Below, one piece after another: positions 17,078 to 26,268 of a stretch of 49,476 nucleotides of DNA. Position numbers and translations under genes: made by a program. Under the pieces are notes generated by a model. The model saw only the letters and a list, made by a program, of their open reading frames with translations. It was not told the origin of the DNA and ran no database searches. Position 1 is the first letter of the stretch, and each line of letters opens with the position of its first letter. Source of the stretch: Carideicomes alvinocaridis (GTDB lineage: Bacteria > Pseudomonadota > Alphaproteobacteria > Rhodobacterales > Rhodobacteraceae); NCBI GenBank assembly GCA_005473895.2, contig SRJI02000034.1, positions 1-49,476 of the forward strand. Direction: 5' to 3'.

Positions 17078-19090
17078 ATGGACCAGGTTCCGAGCAACCT
17101 TCACGAGGTGATGGAAGAACGCCACGTGGAGATCCCGATGCCCGACGGCTGCCGCCTGGCCGCGCGCATCTGGCGCCCCGCGGACGGCACGCCGGTGCCC
17201 GCGATCTTCGAATACCTGCCCTATCGCAAGGGCGACGGCACCCTCGCCCGCGACGTGGTGCGCGCGCCCTACATGGCAGCGCGCGGCTATGCCTATGTCC
17301 GCGTGGACCTGCGCGGCACCGGCGAATCCGAAGGCGTGATGGTGGACGAATACACTGCGCAGGAGCTTCAGGACGGCTGCGACGCCATCGCCTGGCTGGC
17401 CGAGCAGGACTGGTGCGACGGCAATGTCGGCATCGTCGGGATCTCCTGGGGCGGGTTCAACGGGCTCCAGATCGCCGCGCTGCAACCGCCGGCGCTGAAG
17501 GCCGTGGTCTCCATCGCCTCGACCGACGACCGCTATGCGGACGACGTGCATTACATGGGCGGCACGATGGTGATCGACCAGATCTCCTGGGCGTCGCACA
17601 TGTTCGCCATCAACACCCTGCCGCCCGATCCCGACCTCGTCGGCGACAAGTGGCGCGACATGTGGATGGCGCGGCTCAAGGGCTCCGGCCTGTGGCTGAA
17701 GAACTGGCTGGAGCATCAGACCCGCGACGAGTTCTGGAAACACGGCTCCGTCTGCGAGGACATCTCGGCCATCAAGGTGCCGGTCTACGCGGTCAGCGGC
17801 TGGGCCGACGGCTATTGCCGCACCGTCTTCCGCCTGATGGAGACGCTGCAGGGCCCGAAGAAGGGCTTGGTCGGCCCGTGGTCGCACAAGTACCCCCATG
17901 CCGGCGTGCCCGGCCCGGCGATCGACTGGCACTCCGAAGAGCTGCGCTGGTGGGACCAGTGGCTCAAGGGGAAAGAGACCGGCATCATGGACGAGCCGCA
18001 GCTGCGCCTGTTCATGCAGGACCACGCCGAGCCCGCCGGCTACTACGCCGAACGCGAGGGCCGCTGGGTGGAAGAGCCTGCCTGGCCGTCGCCCAACGTG
18101 ACCCGCATGGCCATGCCGCTTGGCGCCGACGGCACGCTGGGGGCCGAGGACGCGGCTGCCGGGACGCTTTCGATCCGCTCGCCGCTGGGCACCGGGATCG
18201 CGGGGGGCAAGTGGTGCTCCTACGCCAATCCGGGCGACCAGCCGGTGGACCAGCGCCGCGACGATGCCGGCAGCCTGGTCTTCGAGACCATGCCGCTCGA
18301 GGCACCTTTGGAGATCGCGGGCGATGCCGCGCTCGAACTGACCTTCACCGTGGACAAGCCGGTGGCCCAGGTCGCCGGGCGGCTGGTGGACGTGGCCCCC
18401 GATGGTGCGGCCACCCGGGTCAGCTATGGCCTGCTGAACCTCACGCACCGCGACAGCCACGAGACCCCCGAGGCGCTGGTCCCCGGCGAAACCTATACCG
18501 CGACCCTGCCCTTCAAGCACGTGGCGCAGCATTTCCGCCCCGGCCACCGGCTGCGGCTGTCGGTGTCCTCCAGCTATTTCCCGGTCGCCTGGCCGGCGCC
18601 GGAAGAGGCGACGCTGACCCTCGACTGCGCCGCGACCCGGCTGGTCCTGCCGGTCCGCACGCCCACGCCCGACGCGCCCGAACCGCGCGACCTGGGCACG
18701 CCGCAGAGCGTTCCGCCGATGGAGGCCGAGGCGCTGGACCCCGAGGCCACGGAGTGGAGCGTGACCGAAAGCTTCGCCACCGGCGAGACGCGGGTGCGCG
18801 TGGTCGAGGATGCGGGCACCGTCCGCATCAGCGACAACGGCATCGTCGCCGCGGGCAGCGCGGTGGAGACCTACGGCTTCGACGGCACCGACTGGGGGTC
18901 CTTCTTCGGCCACGTGGTGTCGGATTGCGCGCGCAGCCGCGAGGGCTGGTCCATGTCCAGCCGGACGGAAACCAGGTTTACCGCGACCCCCACGCATTTC
19001 GCCATCCGGGCGAGACTGGTGGCGATGGAAGGAGAAGAGGTCGCCCACGAGCAGGAATGGGACCTCGAAATCCCGCGGAACCTGCTGTGA
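17078..19090 (+). CDS. CocE/NonD-family hydrolase (S15 X-Pro dipeptidyl-peptidase-like)
   Basis: A 670-residue alpha/beta hydrolase. Nucleophile Ser123 lies in GIVGISWGGFNG, with Asp244 in SGWADGY and His270 in GPWSHKYP completing the triad. The C-terminal half is the jelly-roll PepX_C domain. The family includes cocaine esterase, glutaryl-7-ACA acylase and X-Pro dipeptidyl peptidases, so it may be an ester or amide/peptide hydrolase. No signal peptide is present, so it acts in the cytoplasm. I chose ATG 17078 because AGAGG is seven bases upstream; ATG 17045 is also in frame. It heads the operon with the DppABCDF-type importer and probably cleaves its imported substrate. Confidence 0.92.
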   Translation: MDQVPSNLHEVMEERHVEIPMPDGCRLAARIWRPADGTPVPAIFEYLPYRKGDGTLARDVVRAPYMAARGYAYVRVDLRGTGESEGVMVDEYTAQELQDGCDAIAWLAEQDWCDGNVGIVGISWGGFNGLQIAALQPPALKAVVSIASTDDRYADDVHYMGGTMVIDQISWASHMFAINTLPPDPDLVGDKWRDMWMARLKGSGLWLKNWLEHQTRDEFWKHGSVCEDISAIKVPVYAVSGWADGYCRTVFRLMETLQGPKKGLVGPWSHKYPHAGVPGPAIDWHSEELRWWDQWLKGKETGIMDEPQLRLFMQDHAEPAGYYAEREGRWVEEPAWPSPNVTRMAMPLGADGTLGAEDAAAGTLSIRSPLGTGIAGGKWCSYANPGDQPVDQRRDDAGSLVFETMPLEAPLEIAGDAALELTFTVDKPVAQVAGRLVDVAPDGAATRVSYGLLNLTHRDSHETPEALVPGETYTATLPFKHVAQHFRPGHRLRLSVSSSYFPVAWPAPEEATLTLDCAATRLVLPVRTPTPDAPEPRDLGTPQSVPPMEAEALDPEATEWSVTESFATGETRVRVVEDAGTVRISDNGIVAAGSAVETYGFDGTDWGSFFGHVVSDCARSREGWSMSSRTETRFTATPTHFAIRARLVAMEGEEVAHEQEWDLEIPRNLL

Positions 19091-19115
19091 GGCCTTCGCG
19101 GAGAGACGCAGCAAG

Positions 19116-19149
19116 CGCGAACTCTCGCGAGCGGTGCGAACTTGCACCG
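19116..19149 (+). other. Two consecutive stem-loops between the hydrolase and the ABC transporter genes
   Basis: CGCGA (19116-19120) pairs with TCGCG (19125-19129), and CGGTGC (19132-19137) with GCACCG (19144-19149). They fill part of a 159-base intercistronic gap that is otherwise empty. No T-run follows, so they are more likely mRNA-stability or processing structures than a terminator. Confidence 0.45.
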
Positions 19150-19249
19150 ACTCGGGGGTGAGCGTCATCATGGACCGGGGCAGCGTGGCCCGGCCCGCAC
19201 CTCCAACCATAGAACCGGCCGCATGACGGCCAAACAGGGAGATAACCAC

Positions 19250-20842
19250 ATGACGGACCGCAAGACTTCGACCCTGCCGCCGCTGGGCCGCCGGGCCTTT
19301 CTCCAGGGTGCCGCTGCGACCGGGCTCGCCGCTGCCACCATGCCGCTCGGCTCGCGCATCTGGGCGCAGACCGGCCAGGAGCTGCGCGTCAGCTCCTACG
19401 CCGATATCGACGCGCTCGACCCCGGCTTCTACCAGAACGGCTACAATGTCGACGTGATGAACTGCATCTATTCCAAGCTGGTGCGCTACGTGCCCGGCCG
19501 CGAATGGGACTGGGAGCTGGAAGCCGCCGAAGAGATCGAGCAGGTGGACGACACCCATATCCGCTTCAAGCTGAAGGAAGGGCTGATGTTCACCGGCGGC
19601 TACGGCGAGATGACCGCCGAGGACGTCAAGTTCTCCTTCGAGCGCGTGCTGGAGCATGACAGCCCGGTCAAATCCGACTGGGGCCCGCTGGACCACGTGG
19701 AGGTCACCGGCAAGTACGAGGGCGTCATCGTCCTGAACGAGCCGTTCCAGCCGCTCTGGACCATCACCCTGCCCTACGGCACCGGCCATATCGTGTCGAA
19801 GAAAGCAGTGATGGAAGCCACCGAGAACGGCGGCGATTTCGGGATGGAGCCGCCGGCCTTCTCCGGTCCCTACATCCTCGAGGAATGGAAGCCGAACCAG
19901 TATGTCCACCTGGTCCGTAACCCGGACTGGAAGGGCGAAGAGCCCGGCTTTGACGAGATCCGCATCATCCCGATGGACGACACCAAGACCGCCGAGCGCG
20001 CCTACGAGGCCGGCGACCTGGACTATACCGAGATCACGCTGTCCTCGCTGTCGCAATACCGCGACAACCCGCCAGCGGACACGGTGATCGAGGAATACCC
20101 TTCGCTCTACTACGTCTGGCTGGGCATGAACCTCGACAACCCGGCGCTTCAGGACGAGAACCTGCGCAAGGCGATCCAGTACGCGATCAACGACGAGCAG
20201 ATCCTCGACGCCGCCTATTTCGGCGAGGCCAAGCCCTCCACCGGGCTCATCGCCCCTGGCCTGCCGGGCCACCGCGAAGAGCCGATCGTCCCGGTCAACG
20301 GCGACCTCGAGAAGGCGCGCGAATACCTCGAGAAGGCGGGCGGCGCCCCCTCCGAGCCGCTGACCATCGACGCGCTCAACGCCACGGTCTGGAAGACCAT
20401 GGCCGAGGTCATCCAGGCGCAGCTTGCCCAGGTCGGCATCCAGACGCAGATCAACGTGCAGGATTCGGGCTCCTTCTGGACGCTCGGGATGGAAAGCGAG
20501 GGCGACCGCTGGAAGGACATGCAGCTGGTACTCAACCGCTTCTCCATGCTGCCCGACCCGTATTACGCGACCAGCTGGTTCGTGTCGGACCAGGTCGGCA
20601 TCTGGAACTGGGAGCGCTTCTCGAACGAGGAATTCGACAAGCTCCACCAGGAGGCCCTGGCCGAGACCGACGGCGAGAAGCGGGCCGAGATGTACCGCCG
20701 GATGCAGGACATCATGGAAGAGACCGGCGCCTACAAGTTCATCACCCATGAAGGCACGCCGGTGATGTACCGCGAGGGGCTGGAACCGGCGCTGCGCCCG
20801 GATGGCCGGCCGCTCTACATCGACTTCAAGGGAACGGTCTGA
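19250..20842 (+). CDS. Family 5 ABC transporter substrate-binding protein (DppA/OppA-like), Tat-exported
   Basis: A 530-residue periplasmic binding protein of solute-binding family 5. The N-terminus has a twin-arginine signal, LGRRAFLQGAAATG, with cleavage likely after IWAQ (about residue 39). Family blocks are FKLKEGLMFTGG, TAEDVKFSFERVL and LRKAIQYAINDEQI. Related proteins bind di- and oligopeptides or other solutes, so the ligand is open. AGGGAG is nine bases before ATG 19250. It is the first gene of the transporter proper, followed by two permeases and two ATPases. Confidence 0.95.
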   Translation: MTDRKTSTLPPLGRRAFLQGAAATGLAAATMPLGSRIWAQTGQELRVSSYADIDALDPGFYQNGYNVDVMNCIYSKLVRYVPGREWDWELEAAEEIEQVDDTHIRFKLKEGLMFTGGYGEMTAEDVKFSFERVLEHDSPVKSDWGPLDHVEVTGKYEGVIVLNEPFQPLWTITLPYGTGHIVSKKAVMEATENGGDFGMEPPAFSGPYILEEWKPNQYVHLVRNPDWKGEEPGFDEIRIIPMDDTKTAERAYEAGDLDYTEITLSSLSQYRDNPPADTVIEEYPSLYYVWLGMNLDNPALQDENLRKAIQYAINDEQILDAAYFGEAKPSTGLIAPGLPGHREEPIVPVNGDLEKAREYLEKAGGAPSEPLTIDALNATVWKTMAEVIQAQLAQVGIQTQINVQDSGSFWTLGMESEGDRWKDMQLVLNRFSMLPDPYYATSWFVSDQVGIWNWERFSNEEFDKLHQEALAETDGEKRAEMYRRMQDIMEETGAYKFITHEGTPVMYREGLEPALRPDGRPLYIDFKGTV

Positions 20843-20863
20843 GGACCGGGGGGACCGCGACAG

Positions 20864-21802
20864 GTGCTGTACTACGCTGGCCAGAGACTGGTTCTGTCGG
20901 TCGTGATCGTCATGGTCGCGGTCTCCATCCTGACATTGATGATGCACGTGGTGCCCGGGGATCCCGCCGTGATGATCCTCGGGCCCCGCGCCACCCCCGA
21001 GCTGATCGAGCAGACGCGCGTGGCCATGGGCCTCGACAAGCCGCTGCCGATCCAGCTCCTGACCTTCTTCGGAAACATCCTGCGGGGTGACCTGGGGCAG
21101 GACGTCTTTACCGGGCGGCCGGTGTCCCGGATCGTGTTCGAGCAGCTACCCTACACGCTGATCCTGATCTCCGTGTCGATCCTGTGGTCGGCCGCGCTCG
21201 GCATCCTGCTGGGCGCCTATTCCGCGCTGCGCCGGAACACCTGGCTGGACACGCTGACGGGGATCCTGTCGGTCGGCACGATCTCCATCCCCGCCTTCGT
21301 CATGGCGCTTTATGCGGTGCTGATCTTTGCCGTCTGGCTGGGCTGGCTGCCCGCCATCGGCGCCGGCCGCGGGTTCTGGGACGGGATCAGCCACCTGATC
21401 CTGCCCGCCTTTGCCATCGGCGTCGCGTGGGTGGGCTACGTCGCCCGCATCGTCCGCGCCTCCATGCTCGAGGTGATGGGAGAGCCGCATGTCCGCATGG
21501 CCCGCGCCTTCGGCCTGCCGGAACGCCGGATCACCCGGTCGCATATCCTCAAGATCGCGGTGCAGCCCGCGGTGACCCTGCTGGGCACCGGCGTGGCGCA
21601 CCTGTTCTCCGCCGCCGTCTTCGTCGAGGTGATCTTTGCCCGGCCGGGGATCGGCGCGCTCATCGTCTCGGCGGTGAACGAGCGGAATTACCCCATCGTG
21701 CTGGGCGCGGTGCTGGTCACCACCGGGATCATCGTGCTGGCGACGCTGATCTCCGACCTCGTGGTCGCCTGGCTCGACCCCCGCCAGCGGGAGGGGATGT
21801 GA
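20864..21802 (+). CDS. Dipeptide/oligopeptide-type ABC transporter permease (DppB-like)
   Basis: A 312-residue inner-membrane permease with about six membrane segments, starting with MLYYAGQRLVLSVVIVMVAV. The start VPGDPAVMILG and the cytoplasmic EAA-type loop near EVMGEPHVRMARAFGLPERR are typical of DppB. The start codon is GTG at 20864, preceded by GGGGGGACCG. It lies 21 bases after the binding-protein gene and two bases before the second permease, so the order is that of a dpp operon. It forms the channel with the next gene product. Confidence 0.95.
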   Translation: MLYYAGQRLVLSVVIVMVAVSILTLMMHVVPGDPAVMILGPRATPELIEQTRVAMGLDKPLPIQLLTFFGNILRGDLGQDVFTGRPVSRIVFEQLPYTLILISVSILWSAALGILLGAYSALRRNTWLDTLTGILSVGTISIPAFVMALYAVLIFAVWLGWLPAIGAGRGFWDGISHLILPAFAIGVAWVGYVARIVRASMLEVMGEPHVRMARAFGLPERRITRSHILKIAVQPAVTLLGTGVAHLFSAAVFVEVIFARPGIGALIVSAVNERNYPIVLGAVLVTTGIIVLATLISDLVVAWLDPRQREGM

Positions 21803-21803
21803 C

Positions 21804-22709
21804 ATGACCGACGCCGCACAGAACGCGACCCGAACCCGGGCCGAGGATAGCCCCCTGCCCGAGCCCACGCTGCTGGCCCGCACCCTGCGCACGCTCTCGG
21901 GCAACCGCACCGGGGTGATCGGCTTCGTCCTCGTGGCGCTGATCGTGGCCTCCGCCGTGCTGGCGCCCTGGATCACGCCCTACGACCCGGCGGCGATCAT
22001 GACGGGGCCGCGCATGTCGCCCCCCACGGCCGAGCACTGGCTGGGCACCGACAATATCGGTCGCGACATCTTCAGCCGCGTGATCGCCGGCGGGCGCATC
22101 GCCATGCTGGTGGCCGCCGCAGCCCTCGGGGCCGCGCTGTCGGCCGGGCTGGCGCTCGGGCTGATCGCGGGGCTGGGGCCGCGCTGGCTGGACAACATCA
22201 TGCTGCTGGTCTTCGACGCGCTGCGCTCCTTCCCGGTCATCGTCTTCGGGCTCGCCGTGGTGACGATCATCGGGCCGTCGCTGTTCACCGTGATCCTCGT
22301 GGTGGCCATCACCTCCATCCCGATCTACGCGCGGATCGTGCGGACCCAGACCATGGCGCTGCGCAACGCCGAGTTCATCCTGGCCGAGCGGGCCATGGGC
22401 GCGGGCATGGCGCGTATCCTGCTGGTCCACGTGCTGCCCAACGTGCTGGGGCCGTTGCTGATCCTCGCCTCGATGGACGTGCCGCTGGTCATCGCGACCG
22501 AGGCGGGGCTGTCCTTCCTCGGCATGGGGGTGCGGCCGCCGACGCCGTCCTGGGGCGTGATCCTGAACGACGGCTACAACTTCATCCGCAACTCGCCCTG
22601 GCCGGTGATCGGCGGGTCGGTCCCGATCATCCTCGTGACCCTGGGCTTCACCTTCATGGGCGAGGCGCTGCGCGACATCTTCGACCCGAAACTGAGGAAG
22701 ACGGGCTGA
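21804..22709 (+). CDS. Dipeptide/oligopeptide-type ABC transporter permease (DppC-like)
   Basis: A 301-residue permease with a 30-residue cytoplasmic N-terminus, then GNRTGVIGFVLVALIVASAV as the first membrane segment. The HWLGTDNIGRDIFSRVI block and the EAA loop region (LAERAMGAGMARIL) are standard for DppC. Its partner is the upstream DppB-like permease. The stop codon overlaps the start of the next ATPase gene by one base (TGATG), so translation is coupled. Confidence 0.95.
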   Translation: MTDAAQNATRTRAEDSPLPEPTLLARTLRTLSGNRTGVIGFVLVALIVASAVLAPWITPYDPAAIMTGPRMSPPTAEHWLGTDNIGRDIFSRVIAGGRIAMLVAAAALGAALSAGLALGLIAGLGPRWLDNIMLLVFDALRSFPVIVFGLAVVTIIGPSLFTVILVVAITSIPIYARIVRTQTMALRNAEFILAERAMGAGMARILLVHVLPNVLGPLLILASMDVPLVIATEAGLSFLGMGVRPPTPSWGVILNDGYNFIRNSPWPVIGGSVPIILVTLGFTFMGEALRDIFDPKLRKTG

Positions 22710-23716
22710 TGCCGGAGACCAACGAGACTGCGCAGCCGGAGACGCTGGTCAGCGTCCGCGACCTGTCGCTGGATTTCGACACGCTGAGCGGCCCGCTCCA
22801 CGCCCTGCGCAACGTGACGCTCGCCCTGCCCAAGGGGCGCATCACCGGGCTGGTGGGCGAGTCGGGCTGCGGCAAGTCCACGCTGGCCTATTCGCTGATC
22901 GGCCTGCTGCCGGGCAATGCGAGCATCGTCGGCGGCGAGATCGCGATGGACGGCCTGGACCTTGCCCATCTCCGGGCCTCGGAATGGCGCAAGCTACGCG
23001 GCACCCGGATCGCCATGATCTTCCAGGACCCGATGACCTCGCTCAACCCGGTGACGACGGTGGGCCAGCAGATGCTGGACATCCAGTACCGCGACCGCAG
23101 CTCCCGCGCGGAAAAGCGGGCGAAGGCGGTGGAGTTTCTGGAGCAGGTGCAGATCCCCGATCCGGAATCCAAGCTCGACGTCTACCCGCACCAGCTGTCG
23201 GGCGGCATGCGGCAGCGGGTCTGCATCGCGATGGCGCTGCTCACCCAGCCCGACCTGCTGATCGCGGACGAGCCGACCACCGCGCTCGACGCCACGCTGG
23301 AGATGCAGATCGTCGACCTGCTGAAGGAGCTTCAGGGCAAGTTCGGCTGCTCGGTCCTCTTCGTGTCGCACCACCTGGGCACGGTGGCCGAGCTTTGCGA
23401 CGACGTGGCGGTGATGTATGCGGGGGAGGTGGTGGAGCGCGGCACCGCGCGGCAGATCTTCCACGACCCGGCGCATCCCTACACGCAGGCGCTGTTCGAA
23501 TGCGATCCCGGCCGCATCCGCGAGGCCACGCGCGAGCTGCCGACGATCCCGGGCACCCTGCCCGACCTGCGCCGCCCGCCGCGCGGCTGCGCCTTCCGCG
23601 CCCGCTGTCCCCATGCCTGGCCGCGCTGCGCCGACGAGCATCCGCCACTCTACCTGCGCGACGAGGGCCACGATGCCCGCTGCCACCTGCTGGACGAGAC
23701 GGAGGCCGTGGCATGA
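22709..23716 (+). CDS. ABC transporter ATPase (DppD-like)
   Basis: A 335-residue ATPase. Walker A is GESGCGKST (residues 50-58), the signature is [15 protein letters not shown] and Walker B is [12 protein letters not shown]. The C-terminal oligopeptide/dipeptide-transport extension ([19 protein letters not shown]) carries cysteines that in DppD homologues can bind an iron-sulfur cluster. It powers the two permeases together with the next ATPase. Its stop overlaps the next ATG by four bases. Confidence 0.95.
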   Translation: MPETNETAQPETLVSVRDLSLDFDTLSGPLHALRNVTLALPKGRITGLVGESGCGKSTLAYSLIGLLPGNASIVGGEIAMDGLDLAHLRASEWRKLRGTRIAMIFQDPMTSLNPVTTVGQQMLDIQYRDRSSRAEKRAKAVEFLEQVQIPDPESKLDVYPHQLSGGMRQRVCIAMALLTQPDLLIADEPTTALDATLEMQIVDLLKELQGKFGCSVLFVSHHLGTVAELCDDVAVMYAGEVVERGTARQIFHDPAHPYTQALFECDPGRIREATRELPTIPGTLPDLRRPPRGCAFRARCPHAWPRCADEHPPLYLRDEGHDARCHLLDETEAVA

Positions 23717-24672
23717 GCCTGCTGGAAGTCGAGGACCTGCGCATCCGCTATCCCCGCATGGGCCGCCTGCGCGCCGCGCTGAAGGGCGAGCCGCATGGCT
23801 TCGAGGCGGTCGCCGGCGTGAGTTTCGAGATCGAGGCCGGGCAGACCCTCGGCCTTGTCGGCGAAAGCGGCTCGGGCAAGTCCACCATCGCGCGCACCCT
23901 GTTGGGGCTGAAAGAGGCCGCATCGGGCAGCATCCGCTTCGACGGGCAGGAGATCACCAGTGCCTCCGCCCGCGACTGGGCGCGGCTGCGGCGCGAGATG
24001 TCGATGATGTGGCAGGACCCGGTGGGCTCGCTCTCGCCGCGTCTGAAAGTGAGTTCGCTGGTGACCGAGCCGCTGCGCATCCACGGACAGAAAGCCGGCC
24101 GGGACGAAGCCACGCGGCTGCTGGGCCTCGTCGGCCTGCCGGCGGAATTCGCCGGGCGCTACCCCCACCAGCTGTCGGGCGGGCAGGCCCGGCGGGTGGG
24201 CGTCGCGCGGGCGCTGGCGCTGGACCCCAAGCTGCTGGTGGCGGACGAGCCGACCGCGGGCCTCGATATGTCGGTGCAGGGCGAGGTGCTGAACCTGCTG
24301 AACGAGGTGCAGAAGCGGACCGGCGTGGCGATCCTCGTGATCACCCACAACCTCAACCTCGTGCGCCACATCACCGACCGTATGGCGATCATGTATCTCG
24401 GGCGTTTCGTGGAACAGGGCCCGACCGAGCAGGTCTTTGGCCATCCGCGGCACCCCTACACCGAGGCGCTTCTATCCGCGAACCCGGAGCCGGATCCCGA
24501 CAGCGGCCGCGCCCGCATCCGTCTGTCCGGCGAGGTGCCGAGCCCGGTGAACCGCCCCTCCGGCTGCGATTTCCACCCGCGCTGCCCCCACGCCCAGTCG
24601 GATTGCCCGCGGATCGTGCCCGACTGGACCGTCGAAGGCGAGCGCGGCTACCGCTGCCTGCACCCGCTCTAG
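23713..24672 (+). CDS. ABC transporter ATPase (DppF-like)
   Basis: A 319-residue ATPase, second of the pair. Walker A is GESGSGKST (residues 50-58), the signature LSGGQARRVGVARAL and Walker B LLVADEPTAGLD. The C-terminal extension has CDFHPRCPHAQSDCP. ATG 23713 overlaps the upstream stop as ATGA. Its stop overlaps by four bases (CTAG) the stop of the convergent pseudouridine synthase gene, so no terminator separates them. It completes an intact five-gene importer. Confidence 0.95.
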   Translation: MSLLEVEDLRIRYPRMGRLRAALKGEPHGFEAVAGVSFEIEAGQTLGLVGESGSGKSTIARTLLGLKEAASGSIRFDGQEITSASARDWARLRREMSMMWQDPVGSLSPRLKVSSLVTEPLRIHGQKAGRDEATRLLGLVGLPAEFAGRYPHQLSGGQARRVGVARALALDPKLLVADEPTAGLDMSVQGEVLNLLNEVQKRTGVAILVITHNLNLVRHITDRMAIMYLGRFVEQGPTEQVFGHPRHPYTEALLSANPEPDPDSGRARIRLSGEVPSPVNRPSGCDFHPRCPHAQSDCPRIVPDWTVEGERGYRCLHPL

Positions 24673-25310
24673 AAGGGCGCTTTCGAGCGGAACACCATCT
24701 GCGCTCCGCCGTCCGGGTGACGCAGGCGCAGCTCTTCGGAATGCAGCATGAGCCGGGGATAGGTGGCGGTGCTTTCTGGGTAGTAGAGCGGATCGCCGAG
24801 GATCGGGTGGCCGATATGCTTCATGTGCAGCCGCAACTGGTGGCTGCGCCCCGTCTTCGGCATCAGCCGCACCCGCGTCTCGCCCTCGTCGTAGCGCTGC
24901 ACCCGCCAGCCGGTCTGCGCCGGGCGGCCATCCTCCGCGATCATCTGCAGCGGCCTGTTGGGCCAGTCCACGCGGATCGGCGCATCCACTTCGCCGCCCC
25001 GCGGCTCCAGCCGGCCGGCGACACGGGCGACGTAGAACTTCTTGGTCGCGCGCTTCTCGAATTGCAGGCCGAGATGGCGCTGCGCATTGGGGGTCATGGC
25101 AAAGACGATGACGCCGGACGTGTCCCGGTCCAGCCGATGGACGAGCAGCGCCGAGGGGAAGCGCGCCTGCGCCCGGGCGATCAGGCAATCCGCCAGATGC
25201 TCCCCCTTGCCCGGCACGGACAGCAGGCCCGCCGGCTTGTCGAGAACCAGCAGCTCGTGGTCGTGGTGCAGGATCACCAGCGGGTCCTGGGGCGGGTCGT
25301 AATCGCTCAT
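24669..25310 (-). CDS. RluA-family RNA pseudouridine synthase
   Basis: A 213-residue enzyme, short for the family because no S4 domain is present. The catalytic aspartate is in VHRLDRDTSG, and LLVLDKPAGLLSVPGKG, KTGRSHQLRLHMKHIGHPI and GDPLYY are the typical RluA blocks. The RNA target (tRNA or 23S rRNA position) cannot be assigned; size resembles RluA itself. I chose ATG 25310. It is the last gene of a leftward group that includes GFA, MsrC and thiolase, although 53 bases separate it from GFA. Confidence 0.92.
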   Translation of the reverse strand: MSDYDPPQDPLVILHHDHELLVLDKPAGLLSVPGKGEHLADCLIARAQARFPSALLVHRLDRDTSGVIVFAMTPNAQRHLGLQFEKRATKKFYVARVAGRLEPRGGEVDAPIRVDWPNRPLQMIAEDGRPAQTGWRVQRYDEGETRVRLMPKTGRSHQLRLHMKHIGHPILGDPLYYPESTATYPRLMLHSEELRLRHPDGGAQMVFRSKAPF

Positions 25311-25363
25311 GCACGGGGCGTAGCGCCGGGGCGCGGCGGTGGCAAGGCGCGCCTGAGCGGGCG

Positions 25364-25735
25364 TCAGGGCACCTGCGGCACGTCGCCCGTGATCTCGTAA
25401 TAATCGCCCTTCTCGGCCACGAAGATATGCTTGCCGATCCGCAGCCCGGTGGGCGCGTCGAGCGAGCCCAGCGAAAAGCTCGTGAGGTCCTCGTCCAGCG
25501 GATCCCAGAACAGGACCGAGCCGCAATCCGGGCAGAACCCCCGCCGCGCCTTGTCGCTGGAGGCATACCACTTCACCGGTCCGGAGATGGCGATCTGCGC
25601 CTTCGGGACATAGGCCGAGGCCCAGACATTGCCCGATTGCCGCCGGCACTGGCCGCAATGGCAGGCCGAGGGGCCCTGCGGTTTCCCCGTGACCTCGTAG
25701 GTGATGGCGCCGCAAAGGCATCGGCCGGTCAGCAT
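25364..25735 (-). CDS. GFA-family (CENP-V/GFA domain) zinc protein
   Basis: A 123-residue protein with the cysteine pattern of the glutathione-dependent formaldehyde-activating (GFA) fold: RCLCGAI, CHCGQCRRQSG and FCPDCGS. These cysteines bind zinc. Most members are not true formaldehyde-activating enzymes, so substrate and activity are unknown. I chose ATG 25735 because the domain begins at residue 2. It lies four bases from the upstream MsrC gene and is probably cotranscribed. Confidence 0.92.
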   Translation of the reverse strand: MLTGRCLCGAITYEVTGKPQGPSACHCGQCRRQSGNVWASAYVPKAQIAISGPVKWYASSDKARRGFCPDCGSVLFWDPLDEDLTSFSLGSLDAPTGLRIGKHIFVAEKGDYYEITGDVPQVP

Positions 25736-25739
25736 GGCC

Positions 25740-26198
25740 TCACTCCGCATCTCTGAACGTGTCGGCGAGGATGGCAGCGAGCGCCTGCGCATCCTCTTCC
25801 GTGAAGGCGCCGGGCCGGTCGCTGTCGATGTCGAAGACCCCCAGCAGCCGCCCCGCCCCGGTCGTCACCGGCAGGACGAGTTCCGAGCGCGTGGAGCTGG
25901 AGCAGGCGATATGGTCCGGGAACGCCTCCACATCCGCGACGATCTGGGCCTCGCGGGTCCGCGCCGCAGCGCCGCAGACCCCGCGCGAGAAGGGGATGAC
26001 GAGGCAGCCATGCCCGCCCTGGTAGGGCCCGATCTTGAGCAGCTCCGGTCCGGTCACCCGGTAGAAGCCGGTCCAGTCGAAGCGGTCGTCGGCATGATGG
26101 ACCTCGCAGGCGACGGTGGCCATGAGGGCGACGGCATCCGTCTCGCCTTCGGTCAGCGCGGCGATCGTCTTGGCGAGGGTGGTGTAGTCGACGTGCAT
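25740..26198 (-). CDS. msrC: Free methionine-(R)-sulfoxide reductase, GAF domain
   Basis: A 152-residue single GAF-domain protein of the fRMsr class, which reduces free Met-R-SO with thioredoxin. The three conserved cysteines are visible: Cys65 (GGHGCLVIPF), Cys75 (SRGVCGAAA) and Cys99 (DHIACSSST). DWTGFYRV and STRSELVLPV are also typical. I chose ATG 26198; the frame is open further upstream without family sequence. It is 70 bases downstream of the thiolase gene, with a dispersed repeat in between. Confidence 0.92.
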   Translation of the reverse strand: MHVDYTTLAKTIAALTEGETDAVALMATVACEVHHADDRFDWTGFYRVTGPELLKIGPYQGGHGCLVIPFSRGVCGAAARTREAQIVADVEAFPDHIACSSSTRSELVLPVTTGAGRLLGVFDIDSDRPGAFTEEDAQALAAILADTFRDAE

Positions 26199-26223
26199 GG
26201 CAGCTCCGTTGGCGGCGTCGGAC

Positions 26224-26268
26224 CGGGGCTCTGCCCCGGACCCCGCCATATTTGTGGACCAGAGAAGA
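26224..26268 (-). repeat. Dispersed intergenic repeat, copy 1
   Basis: Immediately after the thiolase stop (minus strand) lies CTTCTCTGGTCCACAAATAT, then a G-rich stretch and the stem-loop CGGGGC/GCCCCG (26224-26238). The same arrangement occurs at 48861-48930: CTTCTTCTGACCATAAATAT, G-rich stretch, GC stem-loop. Such elements are scattered between genes in Rhodobacteraceae. It may aid transcript ending, but function is unknown. Confidence 0.6.

Noticed and set aside
16958-20947. A 1,329-codon open frame on the minus strand opposite the hydrolase and binding-protein genes
   Set aside because: High GC makes antisense frames open. It has no recognisable domain, is rich in His/Arg/Ala/Asp as expected for a shadow, and the sense genes have clear catalytic motifs.
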